A DNA stretch of 63,937 bases from Anaerosporobacter mobilis DSM 15930 (GTDB taxonomy: Bacteria; Bacillota; Clostridia; Lachnospirales; Lachnospiraceae). Below are positions 44,371-53,611 of the stretch, one piece after another; the first letter of the stretch is position 1, and the number at the start of each line of letters is the position of its first letter. The notes below the pieces were generated by a model, which saw nothing but the letters and a program-made list of their open reading frames with translations, was not told where the DNA came from and did not search any database. The stretch covers positions 1 through 63,937 of the forward strand of contig NZ_FRCP01000027.1 of the NCBI RefSeq assembly GCF_900142955.1. Reading direction: 5' to 3'. The translations under genes were made by a program, and so were the position numbers.

Positions 44371-46041
44371 TTACTGATGTGGTACCTCTAAGATTGCTCC
44401 TCTATTACCAGAAGTAACCATAGCTGCATAACGTGCAAGATAACCTGTTGTTATTTTTGGTTGTCTTGGTTTCCAATTCGCACGTCTTCTCTCTAATTCT
44501 TCATCTGACACATCCATGTCAAGTGTATTGGCATTAATATCAATCTTAATGATATCTCCTTCTTCGACTAAAGCAATTGGACCACCAACAGCAGCTTCTG
44601 GAGAAACATGACCGATAGAAGCACCTCTTGAGGCTCCACTAAAACGACCATCCGTTATAAGTGCTACGCTTGAGCCAAGTCCCATTCCGGCAATTGCAGA
44701 TGTTGGATTTAACATCTCTCTCATACCAGGGCCACCTTTCGGTCCTTCGTAACGAATAACAACAACATCACCAGCAACAATCTTACCGCCTTTGATTGCT
44801 TCGATTGCATCTTCTTCACAGTCAAATACTCTGGCTGGACCTTGATGTTTTAACATCTCTGGCGCTACTGCAGAACGTTTTACAACACCGGAATCTGGTG
44901 CAAGATTTCCTTTTAAGATTGCAATACCACCTGTAGTACTGTATGGATTATCTATCTCCCGAATAACTTCTTTATCACGGTTTACACAACCTGCTATGTT
45001 TTCGCCAACCGTCTTTCCTGTAGCAGTAATACAATCTGTATATAATAGATTCTTTTTATTTAATTCATTCATAACTGCGTACACACCACCTGCTTCATTA
45101 AGGTCTTCCATATAGGTTGAACCTGCTGGTGCAAGATGACATAAATTTGGTGTTTTTGCGCTAATTTCGTTTGCTATATCTAGATTCAAATCAATTCCTG
45201 CTTCATGAGCAATCGCTGGTAAATGTAACATACTATTGGTACTACATCCAAGAGCCATATCTACTGTTAAGGCATTCATGAATGCTTCGTTTGTCATAAT
45301 ATCACGAGGACGGATATTCTTCTCATATAACTCCATTACTTTCATACCAGCATGCTTAGCAAGCTTAATTCTCTCAGAATATACCGCTGGAATTGTTCCA
45401 TTACCACGAAGTCCCATACCAAGTACTTCTGTTAAACAGTTCATACTATTAGCAGTGTACATACCAGAACATGAACCACAAGTAGGACAAACCTTATTCT
45501 CGAACTCTTCTACATCTTCTTCTGTCATTTTACCAGCAGCGTATGAACCAACTGCCTCAAACATACTAGACAAGCTCCTCTTTTCACCTCTTACACGACC
45601 TGCAAGCATTGGACCACCACTAACGAATATTGTTGGGATATTCAGTCTTGCTGCTGCCATTAAAAGACCAGGAACATTCTTATCACAGTTAGGTACCATA
45701 ACAAGAGCATCAAATCCATGTGCCATAGCTACTGCTTCTGTAGAGTCACAGATTAAATCTCTCGTTACAAGCGAATATTTCATACCGATATGTCCCATTG
45801 CAATACCATCACATACTGCAATTGCTGGGAACACCACTGGAGTACCACCTGCCATGGCTACACCAATTCTTACGGCTTCTACAATTTTATCTAAATTTAT
45901 ATGACCTGGTACAATCTCATTATGAGAGCTTACAATACCAACTAAAGGTCTCTCTAATTCTTCCTTTGTCATTCCAAGTGCATTAAATAAGGAACGGTGT
46001 GGTGCCTGTTGCATACCAGTTTTAACTGAATCACTTCTCAT
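44371..46041 (-). CDS. ilvD: Dihydroxy-acid dehydratase
   Basis: IlvD dehydrates dihydroxy acids to the 2-oxo acid precursors of valine and isoleucine. The 556-residue protein has the cluster-binding cysteines in Asn-Cys-Asp-Lys-Asn-Val-Pro-Gly and Pro-Thr-Cys-Gly-Ser-Cys-Ser-Gly-Met-Tyr. The start is the ATG at 46041, seven bases after a strong AGGAGG; a longer frame is not supported. It is 33 bp before ilvB. Confidence 0.96.
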   Translation of the reverse strand: MRSDSVKTGMQQAPHRSLFNALGMTKEELERPLVGIVSSHNEIVPGHINLDKIVEAVRIGVAMAGGTPVVFPAIAVCDGIAMGHIGMKYSLVTRDLICDSTEAVAMAHGFDALVMVPNCDKNVPGLLMAAARLNIPTIFVSGGPMLAGRVRGEKRSLSSMFEAVGSYAAGKMTEEDVEEFENKVCPTCGSCSGMYTANSMNCLTEVLGMGLRGNGTIPAVYSERIKLAKHAGMKVMELYEKNIRPRDIMTNEAFMNALTVDMALGCSTNSMLHLPAIAHEAGIDLNLDIANEISAKTPNLCHLAPAGSTYMEDLNEAGGVYAVMNELNKKNLLYTDCITATGKTVGENIAGCVNRDKEVIREIDNPYSTTGGIAILKGNLAPDSGVVKRSAVAPEMLKHQGPARVFDCEEDAIEAIKGGKIVAGDVVVIRYEGPKGGPGMREMLNPTSAIAGMGLGSSVALITDGRFSGASRGASIGHVSPEAAVGGPIALVEEGDIIKIDINANTLDMDVSDEELERRRANWKPRQPKITTGYLARYAAMVTSGNRGAILEVPHQ

Positions 46042-46132
46042 AATACTACCTCCTATTTTTCCTGTATCGACACTATTCTTTTTCATTCTATCATACTCTT
46101 TATCGTTTTAACATAGTATCGTATAAAATCTC

Positions 46133-47221
46133 TTATTTATTAATATATTGACAAATTAGGTCACCCATTTCTTTCGTACCTACTAATTGTTTTCCCGCTG
46201 ACATAATATCAACAGTACGGTAACCATCTCTTAAGACAGCTTTTACTGCATCTTCAATCTGATCTGCTTCTTTCTCTAAATCAAAGGAATAACGAAGCAT
46301 CATGGCTGCCGATAGAATCGTTGCTATTGGATTCGCTTTATTCTGACCAGCAATATCAGGTGCTGAGCCATGACTAGGTTCATATAAACCTAACTTTGTA
46401 TCACCTAAACTAGCCGATGCTAACATACCAATTGAACCCGTTACCATACTTGCTTCATCGGATAAGATGTCTCCAAACATATTCTCTGTTAAGATGACAT
46501 CGAATTGTTTAGGGTCCTTTACTAACTGCATTGCACAGTTATCAACTAACATATCACTTAGTTCTACGTCTGGATAGTCCGCTGCAACTTCTTTCACGAC
46601 TTTTCTCCACAATCTTGAGGAATCTAATACATTAGCCTTATCTACACTGCATACTCTCTTGTTTCTCTTTCTAGCTATATCGAACCCCCATTTGGCAATT
46701 CTACGAATCTCATTCTCGTTATATGTAAGAGTATCCATGGCTGTCGTTACACCATTCTCTTCGTAAGTCTTTCGCTCACCAAAGTATAAGCCACCAGTAA
46801 GTTCTCTCATTACTACAAAGTCAAATCCACCGTCAATGATCTCTTCCTTTAAAGGACAAGCTCCTTTAAGTTCATCAAATAGAACCGCTGGACGAATATT
46901 AGCGAATAGATTCAATCCTTTACGAATCTTAAGAAGTCCTGCTTCTGGTCTTAGATTAGGAGGTAACTGATACCAATTTGACTGGCCTACATTGCCCCCT
47001 ACTGCACCAAGTAAAACCGAATCACTTGCTAATGCTGTTGCCATTGCTTCATCTGTTAATGGTACTCCTGTTGCATCAATGGAACAACCTCCCATTAAAA
47101 CTTCTGTATAATCAAATGTATGACCATATGTACTACCAATCATATCTAATACTTTTCTTGCCTCTGTAACAATTTCAGGTCCAATTCCATCGCCAGGTAT
47201 TACCGCTATATTGTAATTCAT
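46133..47221 (-). CDS. leuB: 3-isopropylmalate dehydrogenase
   Basis: LeuB oxidises and decarboxylates 3-isopropylmalate in leucine synthesis. The 362-residue protein has Val-Ile-Pro-Gly-Asp-Gly-Ile-Gly-Pro-Glu at the N-terminus and the isopropylmalate-specific Asn-Met-Phe-Gly-Asp-Ile-Leu-Ser-Asp-Glu-Ala. The ATG at 47221 follows GGAAAGGATGTTGGCAAGA. It heads leuB-ilvD-ilvB, while leuC and leuD form a separate unit 2.4 kb upstream. Confidence 0.95.
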   Translation of the reverse strand: MNYNIAVIPGDGIGPEIVTEARKVLDMIGSTYGHTFDYTEVLMGGCSIDATGVPLTDEAMATALASDSVLLGAVGGNVGQSNWYQLPPNLRPEAGLLKIRKGLNLFANIRPAVLFDELKGACPLKEEIIDGGFDFVVMRELTGGLYFGERKTYEENGVTTAMDTLTYNENEIRRIAKWGFDIARKRNKRVCSVDKANVLDSSRLWRKVVKEVAADYPDVELSDMLVDNCAMQLVKDPKQFDVILTENMFGDILSDEASMVTGSIGMLASASLGDTKLGLYEPSHGSAPDIAGQNKANPIATILSAAMMLRYSFDLEKEADQIEDAVKAVLRDGYRTVDIMSAGKQLVGTKEMGDLICQYINK

Positions 47222-47287
47222 TCTTGCCAACATCCTTTCCTTAAATCAATTTGTCAAATATGCTCATTCCTTTAGATTATATATTAT

Positions 47288-47302
47288 ATAACTTTAAGTT
47301 AT
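47288..47302. promoter_or_regulatory. Candidate operator upstream of leuB
   Basis: ATAACTTTAAGTTAT is a perfect palindrome 67 bp upstream of leuB, next to AT-rich promoter-like sequence (TATAATATATAAT on the minus strand). It shares ATAACT half-sites with the inverted repeat upstream of leuC. A LysR-type regulator gene lies in the same region of the window. Confidence 0.4.
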
Positions 47303-47375
47303 GATATTTCATTTTTTTATTACTTATTCATATATTAGCTTACTTTCTTAAAAAAATCAATGTAAATTATTAAAA

Positions 47376-47412
47376 AATAATAGAAAGTCCCAGATAAAGA
47401 CTTTCTATTATT
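47376..47412 (-). terminator. Terminator of the M18 aminopeptidase gene
   Basis: A perfect 14-bp stem, AATAATAGAAAGTC with its complement, is followed on the minus strand by TTTTTTA. It lies 34 bp after the stop. Confidence 0.8.
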
Positions 47413-47445
47413 TCGTAAATTATATAGTTAAGGTTACTGTGGTTC

Positions 47446-48822
47446 TTATGCTTCCTTTAAGAATGCTACGTAGCCTCTCTTCGCTTCATAAACATCAGCT
47501 TTGCTTGTTACTTCCCATGGTGCATGCATGTTAAGTACAGCTACACCACTATCAATTACTTCCATACCATAAAGTGCAAGAATATAAGCGATTGTTCCGC
47601 CGCCGCCCATATCTACTTTACCAAGTTCAGCAGTTTGGAATGCAACGTTATGTGTTTCCATCATCTTACGAATATTCGCAAAGTATTCTGCGTTGGCATC
47701 ATTTGTGCCTGATTTCCCTCTAGCACCTGTGTACTTGTTGAATACAATACCTCTTCCGAAGTATGCTGAGTTTTTCTTGTCGAAAGCAGATGCGAATGAT
47801 GGATCATAAGCGGCACTAACGTCAGAAGATAACATCTTTGAATTGCTAAGGCATCTTCTTAACTTAAGTTCAGAAAATCCTTCCAAACGATCAATTAATT
47901 CTGCTAATGTATTTTCAAAGAATTTTGATTGCATACCAGTTGCGCCAACGCTTCCGATTTCCTCTTTATCTACTAATAGGCAACAACTTGTTTTCTTCAT
48001 ATCTTCTACTTCCAACATAGCGATTAAAGAAGTATACGCACAAACTCTATCATCTTGACCATATGCCATAATCATACTTGCATCCATACCTGCTTCTCTT
48101 GCTTTACCAGCTGGTACCACTTCTAATTCAGCGGATAAGAAATCTTCTTCTTCAAATCCATATTTGTCTTTTAATAACTTCGAAACGTTTGCTTTGACTG
48201 CATCTTTTTCTGTATCTTTTAATGGAATCGTACCAAATACAAGATCAAGTGCTTCTCCCTCAATAACTTTCGCTGCTTTCTTTTCAAGTTGTTCGCCAGC
48301 AAGATGTACTAATAAGTCAGAGATAAACAATACTGGATCTGTTTCTTCTTCACCAATTACAACATCAATAACTTCTCCGTCTTTCTTAACCACAACACCA
48401 TGAATAGCAAGTGGAATTGTAACCCATTGATATTTCTTGATCCCACCATAATAATGTGTATCAAGATATGCAAAACCGCTATCTTCGTATAATGGATTTT
48501 GTTTAATATCTAATCTTGGAGAATCGATGTGGGCTCCAAGAATTGATAAACCATTTTCAATCTTCTCACTTCCAATATTGAATAATGCAATTGCTTTCTT
48601 CATACAAGTTGCATATACTTTGTCACCTTTTTTAAGTGTTTTATTCTCAGCAATTATATCATTAAGATCCACATAACCGTGTTCTTTTGCGATTGCTACT
48701 GTTGCTTCTACACATTCTCGTTCTGTTTTTCCATTATCAAGGAACTCTCTATAGCCTTTATTAAGGCTTTCTAATTCATTTAATTCTGTTTCTGAATATT
48801 TTGACCATGTTACTTCTTTCAT
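47446..48822 (-). CDS. M18 family aminopeptidase
   Basis: This 458-residue protein is a zinc aminopeptidase of family M18 (aminopeptidase I). Metal-site motifs visible are Leu-Gly-Ala-His-Ile-Asp-Ser-Pro-Arg near residue 95, Asp-Lys-Glu-Glu-Ile-Gly-Ser near 290 and a C-terminal Met-His-Ala-Pro-Trp-Glu. It acts in the cytosol on peptides, often with acidic N-termini. It starts after CGGAGGTAAACAGA and is flanked by its own terminator. Confidence 0.93.
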   Translation of the reverse strand: MKEVTWSKYSETELNELESLNKGYREFLDNGKTERECVEATVAIAKEHGYVDLNDIIAENKTLKKGDKVYATCMKKAIALFNIGSEKIENGLSILGAHIDSPRLDIKQNPLYEDSGFAYLDTHYYGGIKKYQWVTIPLAIHGVVVKKDGEVIDVVIGEEETDPVLFISDLLVHLAGEQLEKKAAKVIEGEALDLVFGTIPLKDTEKDAVKANVSKLLKDKYGFEEEDFLSAELEVVPAGKAREAGMDASMIMAYGQDDRVCAYTSLIAMLEVEDMKKTSCCLLVDKEEIGSVGATGMQSKFFENTLAELIDRLEGFSELKLRRCLSNSKMLSSDVSAAYDPSFASAFDKKNSAYFGRGIVFNKYTGARGKSGTNDANAEYFANIRKMMETHNVAFQTAELGKVDMGGGGTIAYILALYGMEVIDSGVAVLNMHAPWEVTSKADVYEAKRGYVAFLKEA

Positions 48823-49052
48823 TCTGTTTACCTCCGTAAGTACTTATTTTGTATACTATGTATTTTATGGTATTTGCTTATATGAGTCAATGGATTATCT
48901 AATATTTTGTATATGCATGTATATTGTACTAATTATTCATTGCAGAAATTGATATCCATATTTTATATATCTATTATAAATCTTTCCAATAAATTAGTTT
49001 TCATATACCATATTTTAGTATATACTGTAAGCAGTGCTTTAGTAGGAGGGTT

Positions 49053-49108
49053 GTGTGAAAAATCAAGATTTCTCACACGCGAATTAATGCTTGCGGCCCA
49101 AAATTCGC
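49053..49108 (+). other. Two-hairpin leader of a small membrane protein gene
   Basis: Two stems lie one after the other in the leader: TGTGTGA with TCACACG-side pairing extended by AAATC/GATTT (49053-49078), and GCGAATT with AATTCGC (49079-49108). They end 28 bp before the start codon of the 130-residue gene. No terminator-like T-run follows. No known riboswitch class is recognised. Confidence 0.45.
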
Positions 49109-49135
49109 AAGTTTTGAGAAAGGAAGGGTTGTTAT

Positions 49136-49528
49136 ATGAAACAAAGAAATGAGTTAGTAGAATTTATTGTAGGACTTGCTATGTTAGTAATTGGTTTGTA
49201 CTTATTCACTGGTCGAGTTAGTGTATCCAGTAGTTTCTTCAGTAGTGGTATCTATTACGGTACCGTTCGTATTCCTACTGGTGCTGTGTTTGTTCCTTTT
49301 ATCATTGGTATTATCATGGTATTTGCTAAACCAGAGTCTTTTCTATCCAAATTGGTTGCTGGTCTAGGTGTTTTAATAATACTTGTGTCAATTATAATGT
49401 CCGTTAATATTCGTCTTGAAACCATTTCGTTATATGAATGGCTACTTTATATTATTGCTATATTCGGGGGACTTGGTCTTGTATGCAGAATAGTATTTGC
49501 TAAACCTAAAAACGGCGAAAAAGAATAA
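49136..49528 (+). CDS. Small four-helix membrane protein (130 aa)
   Basis: This 130-residue integral membrane protein has helices at about 8-27, 46-64, 69-88 and 98-118 and a charged C-terminal tail. It starts after AAGGAAGGGTTGTTAT. It is the only plus-strand gene between the M18 aminopeptidase and leuD and has its own structured leader and terminator. No family is recognised. Confidence 0.7.
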   Translation: MKQRNELVEFIVGLAMLVIGLYLFTGRVSVSSSFFSSGIYYGTVRIPTGAVFVPFIIGIIMVFAKPESFLSKLVAGLGVLIILVSIIMSVNIRLETISLYEWLLYIIAIFGGLGLVCRIVFAKPKNGEKE

Positions 49529-49543
49529 GATAAACAAAAAATA

Positions 49544-49593
49544 ACAGGTACGCATAAGAATGACAAATCGTTGTCAATTCATTGCGTACCTGT
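49544..49593. terminator. Bidirectional terminator between the membrane protein gene and leuD
   Basis: ACAGGTACGCA and its complement close a hairpin with inner pairing TGACAA/TTGTCA. A-rich and T-rich flanks on both strands suit both convergent genes. Confidence 0.65.
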
Positions 49594-49623
49594 AATATTA
49601 TTGTCCGAACTAGTCCGGTTTAA

Positions 49624-50109
49624 TTATTTCTGATTTATATAATTAATAAGCCCCTCAGCTTTGATAATCCTTTGCATAAACTCTGGGAAGGCTTGCCCTT
49701 GATACTGCGTTCCCTTTGTCTTGTCATAAATCATACCACTATCAAAATCAATTTCAACTTCATCCCCTGCTTCAATCTCTTTAGCAGCTGCTTCACATTC
49801 AATGATAGGCAAACCAATATTAATGGCATTACGGTAGAAGATTCTTGCGAAGGTTTCTGCGATAACACAGCTAATCCCTGATGCTTTGATCGCGATTGGT
49901 GCATGCTCTCTTGATGAACCACAACCAAAGTTTTTGTTCGCTACCATTATATCACCTGGTTTCACTCTATTAACAAAGTCCGCATCAATATCTTCCATAC
50001 ATTTTTTAGCTAATTCAGCTGGATCAGAAGAGTTAAGATATCTTGCTGGAATGATTACGTCTGTATCTACATTATCACCATATTTGTGTACTGTTCCACT
50101 TGCTTTCAT
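49624..50109 (-). CDS. leuD: 3-isopropylmalate dehydratase small subunit
   Basis: LeuD forms the swivel domain of isopropylmalate isomerase with LeuC. The 161-residue protein has Tyr-Gly-Asp-Asn-Val-Asp-Thr-Asp-Val-Ile-Ile-Pro-Ala-Arg-Tyr and Phe-Gly-Cys-Gly-Ser-Ser-Arg-Glu-His-Ala-Pro. The start is the ATG at 50109, four bases after GGAGG. The short form is the prokaryotic two-subunit type, so homoaconitase-like use cannot be fully excluded, but leuB is close by. Confidence 0.95.
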   Translation of the reverse strand: MKASGTVHKYGDNVDTDVIIPARYLNSSDPAELAKKCMEDIDADFVNRVKPGDIMVANKNFGCGSSREHAPIAIKASGISCVIAETFARIFYRNAINIGLPIIECEAAAKEIEAGDEVEIDFDSGMIYDKTKGTQYQGQAFPEFMQRIIKAEGLINYINQK

Positions 50110-50156
50110 AATTCCTCCATGCATAACACAAGTTACTTGTGTTACTGCCAACAACA

Positions 50157-50211
50157 GTTGAAAGAAGGCAGTGCATGGCTCCTTTCATTATATTTGATGT
50201 TCTTTCAACTT
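50157..50211. repeat. Inverted repeat in the leuC-leuD spacer
   Basis: An 11-bp perfect inverted repeat, AGTTGAAAGAA with TTCTTTCAACT, is separated by about 33 bases in the 139-bp gap between leuC and leuD. A co-transcribed pair usually has a much shorter gap. It may adjust relative expression of the two subunits. Confidence 0.5.
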
Positions 50212-50248
50212 ATAAGTGTGAATACTATTATCCTTCTCACTTTCTTCT

Positions 50249-51514
50249 CTATAAACCAAGTTCACTAGGACCTGATATCTTTCCAGTTACTGCACTTGCA
50301 GCTGCTACAGCTGGACTTGCAAGATATACTTCCGATTCTACATGTCCCATACGTCCTACAAAGTTACGGTTTGTTGTTGCAACAGCTCTTTCTCCTGCCG
50401 CAAGGATACCCATATGACCGCCAAGACATGGTCCACATGTTGGAGTGGATACAATACCACCTGCCTTAATAAAGGTAGCAAGTAAGCCTTCTTCCATCGC
50501 TTGAAGGTAAATCGCTTGTGTAGCAGGAAATACAATAAGTCGCATACCTTTTGCTACTTTACGTCCTTCTAATACTTTTGCAGCAATTCTAAGGTCATCA
50601 ATACGACCATTCGTACATGAACCAATTACAACTTGATCGATTTCTACTTCTCCTACTTCATCAATTGTCTTTGTATTCTCAGGTAAATGTGGGAATGCAA
50701 CAGTTGATTTTAATGTTGATAAATCAATTGTAAACACTTCATCATATTCTGCATCTTCATCCGCTTCATACGTAGTAAATTCTTTTGTAGAATGTTCTTT
50801 CATATATGTAACGGTTTTATCATCTACTGGGAAGATTCCATTCTTAGCGCCAGCTTCAATTGCCATATTCGCCATAGCAAAACGGTCATCCATGGATAAA
50901 TTCGCGATACCATCACCAACGAATTCCATAGATCGATATAAAGCTCCATCTACACCAATTAATCCAATAATATGTAAGATAACATCTTTTCCGCTAACCC
51001 ACTTAGCAGGCTTTCCTGTTAACACGAATTTTATTGCACTTGGTACTTTAAACCATGCCTTTCCTGTAACCATTCCTGCTGCCATATCCGTACTACCAAC
51101 ACCTGTAGAGAATGCTCCAAGTGCTCCATAGGTACAAGTATGTGAATCCGCACCTATAACTACATCGCCAGCTACAACAAGACCTTTTTCTGGTAATAGT
51201 GCATGCTCAATTCCCATCTCACCAATTTCAAAATAATTTGTAATATCATTGTCTTTAGCAAAATTACGCATACATTTACAATGCTCCGCAGACTTGATAT
51301 CCTTGTTTGGTGTAAAATGATCTGGTACTAGTGCAATTTTATCTTTATCGAATACAGTTTTTGTATTCATCTTATCCATTTCATGAATAGCTACTGGTGC
51401 TGTTACGTCATTACCTAATACTAAATCAAGATCTGCTTCAATCAATTGCCCTGCAGATACGTAATCAAGACCAGCATGGGCAGCCAATATTTTTTGTGTC
51501 ATTGTCATTCCCAT
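50249..51514 (-). CDS. leuC: 3-isopropylmalate dehydratase large subunit
   Basis: LeuC carries the 4Fe-4S cluster of isopropylmalate isomerase. The 421-residue protein has Gly-Ser-Cys-Thr-Asn-Gly-Arg and Cys-Gly-Pro-Cys-Leu-Gly-Gly, giving the three cluster cysteines, and His-Thr-Cys-Thr-Tyr-Gly. The ATG at 51514 follows TAGGAGGATTTAATT. It is divergent from the subtilase gene. Confidence 0.95.
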   Translation of the reverse strand: MGMTMTQKILAAHAGLDYVSAGQLIEADLDLVLGNDVTAPVAIHEMDKMNTKTVFDKDKIALVPDHFTPNKDIKSAEHCKCMRNFAKDNDITNYFEIGEMGIEHALLPEKGLVVAGDVVIGADSHTCTYGALGAFSTGVGSTDMAAGMVTGKAWFKVPSAIKFVLTGKPAKWVSGKDVILHIIGLIGVDGALYRSMEFVGDGIANLSMDDRFAMANMAIEAGAKNGIFPVDDKTVTYMKEHSTKEFTTYEADEDAEYDEVFTIDLSTLKSTVAFPHLPENTKTIDEVGEVEIDQVVIGSCTNGRIDDLRIAAKVLEGRKVAKGMRLIVFPATQAIYLQAMEEGLLATFIKAGGIVSTPTCGPCLGGHMGILAAGERAVATTNRNFVGRMGHVESEVYLASPAVAAASAVTGKISGPSELGL

Positions 51515-51654
51515 AATTAAATCCTCCTATTGTGTTAGTCTAAGCATATCCTCTGATCTGCCTTGCTAATTTTCTATAACCATCACCACTTAGCGGATTG
51601 GTTAATTCGTCATAGGGTCATTCTAACACATGGCTTAGTATAAATGAAATACAT

Positions 51655-51685
51655 ATAACTCATATTTGCTATGTTAATGAGTTAT
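51655..51685. promoter_or_regulatory. Candidate operator in the leuC/subtilase divergent region
   Basis: ATAACTCAT and ATGAGTTAT form a 9-bp perfect inverted repeat with 13 bases between the arms. It lies just upstream of a TATACT -10-like box for leuC on the minus strand (51637-51642). Its half-sites resemble the palindrome before leuB. Confidence 0.45.
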
Positions 51686-51739
51686 GTTTCAGTAGTTTAA
51701 TTCATATTATATTACAAAACCTTGAAGAGTGGCTATATC

Positions 51740-53437
51740 ATGGCGAATAATACGGATATTAACTTAAATCAATTAGTCGATCCCAATTATGCAGACCTAA
51801 TTATTGAGAATAACTCCCTTGAATCTTATTCTTATGCAACACAGACCACAGAAATCAATTACAAGTATTCTGTTATTAATCTGCATGCTAATCTGCTTAA
51901 TAAATGTAGTATTGGTAACATTTCGTATCTATCTTTTCCAAAATGCTATACCTTGCAATCTGCAAAAGCCCTAGAAGAAACAGGAGTTAGCCGAATTCAA
52001 AGAAATCCGAATTTCAATCTATACGGAGAAGGTACCTTAATAGGTATTATAGATACTGGATTAGATTATGAAAATCCTGCGTTTCGTTATAAAGATGGTA
52101 AAACCCGTATAGTATCTATTTGGGATCAAACCATTAATGATAGTACATCTCCTCCCCTTGGATTTCCTTATGGTGCAGAATATAACCGTGACCTTATCAA
52201 TACAGCACTTGATTCGGATACTCCCCTTAAGCATGTTCCTTCTACTGATACAAACGGCCACGGAACTGCTATAGCTGGTATTATTGGTGGAACAGAAGAT
52301 ATTGCAAACACCTTTAGCGGTGTTGTACCAAACGCAGAATTCGTTGTTGTTAAATTAAAGCAAGCCAAGGAAATTACCCGCTATATGTTTAACATATCAA
52401 ACGATACGGAGTGCTATCAAGAGACAGATATTATGTTTGGTGTAAAGTATGTCACTGCGATTGCCATTCAATTAAGACGTCCCATTGCAATTTGCATCGC
52501 CTTAGGTACCAACCAAGGTTCACATAGTGGCCAAGAACCCCTTAGTTCTTACCTATCTTACGTCAGTCCCTTATCTGGTATTGGCATTACTATTGCAGCT
52601 GGCAATGAGGGCAACACAAGAAGACATTACTATGGAGTGAATACTGTGGGTGTACCGTATGAAGAATTCGAACTCAACATCGGCGAAAAAGATAAAATGT
52701 TCCCAATGGAAATCTGGCAACGTTCTCCACAGCGATTAGCTATCGATGTAATCTCACCAACTGGTGAACATCTACCTACCGTATATCCTGATATTACAAG
52801 CTGTTATCAACATAATTTCATATTCGAACCTACAAATATATGGATTAATAATGTAATTACAGAAAGTACTACCGGTGAACAATTAATTATGGTAAGATTT
52901 GAAAATGCGATGAGTGGAATATGGAAATTGAGACTCTATAATCTAGAAAATTCAGATTCAACATTTCATGTTTGGTTACCATCAGGTCCAATAATCTCAA
53001 AAGATACCTTTCTCCTGAATTCGTCACCAAATACAACTATTACATCTCCCGGAGATGCCCTTCTACCAATAACACTTGGAGCTTATGATCCAGAAAAGGG
53101 TTCTATTTATATCTCCTCCGGACGAGGATATACCAGTACAGGCGCAATCAAACCTGACCTAGCATCACCAGGTTTCAATATTAAAGGACCTACTTTAACA
53201 GGTACTTTCACCGCATATTCAGGAACCGGTGTAGCCGCTGGATTCGCTGCCGGTATTGTTGCTATGATCTTACAATGGGGTATCGTAAATAATAACTTAA
53301 GTGATATTAACAGCGTCGAGATCAAAGAATTACTAATTCGCGGAGCTACTCGTGATCCAGATATAACTTACCCTAATAACGTCTGGGGTTACGGAGAGAT
53401 TAATATATATGGTTTTTTCGATAAACTGCGACAATAA
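51740..53437 (+). CDS. Csp-like subtilase with catalytic Ser replaced by Gly
   Basis: This 565-residue protein is an S8 subtilase of the clostridial Csp-like group with the usual insertion domain between the His and Ser blocks. Asp105 (Ile-Ile-Asp-Thr-Gly-Leu-Asp) and His174 (Gly-His-Gly-Thr) are present. The Ser block reads Ser-Gly-Thr-Gly-Val-Ala-Ala-Gly instead of Gly-Thr-Ser: the nucleophile is Gly497, codon GGT at 53228-53230. The protein is therefore probably not a serine protease. CspC of Clostridioides difficile lost its serine in the same way and serves in germination signalling; an equivalent role here is inference. The start is the ATG at 51740, after AGAGTGG. Confidence 0.85.
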   Translation: MANNTDINLNQLVDPNYADLIIENNSLESYSYATQTTEINYKYSVINLHANLLNKCSIGNISYLSFPKCYTLQSAKALEETGVSRIQRNPNFNLYGEGTLIGIIDTGLDYENPAFRYKDGKTRIVSIWDQTINDSTSPPLGFPYGAEYNRDLINTALDSDTPLKHVPSTDTNGHGTAIAGIIGGTEDIANTFSGVVPNAEFVVVKLKQAKEITRYMFNISNDTECYQETDIMFGVKYVTAIAIQLRRPIAICIALGTNQGSHSGQEPLSSYLSYVSPLSGIGITIAAGNEGNTRRHYYGVNTVGVPYEEFELNIGEKDKMFPMEIWQRSPQRLAIDVISPTGEHLPTVYPDITSCYQHNFIFEPTNIWINNVITESTTGEQLIMVRFENAMSGIWKLRLYNLENSDSTFHVWLPSGPIISKDTFLLNSSPNTTITSPGDALLPITLGAYDPEKGSIYISSGRGYTSTGAIKPDLASPGFNIKGPTLTGTFTAYSGTGVAAGFAAGIVAMILQWGIVNNNLSDINSVEIKELLIRGATRDPDITYPNNVWGYGEINIYGFFDKLRQ

Positions 53438-53611
53438 CTTAAGCACTCTTGTAAGTTAATTGTAAGATTCACTTGCATTCTTACCTCTTATTGGTATAAT
53501 ATAATATCATAAAATTATAATACTACTATAATAGTAAGTTATGTAATATAATAAAGAGATTTTTGAATTACTTAGATAAGGCAAGCATCACTTGCTAGCG
53601 TGGAGGTTAAT

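Noticed and set aside
48907..49152. Plus-strand frame of 81 codons before the membrane protein gene
   Set aside because: It runs through the hairpin leader, overlaps the next start in another frame, and has no ribosome site.
52061..53325. Minus-strand frames inside the subtilase gene
   Set aside because: They are short antisense shadows without start signals.
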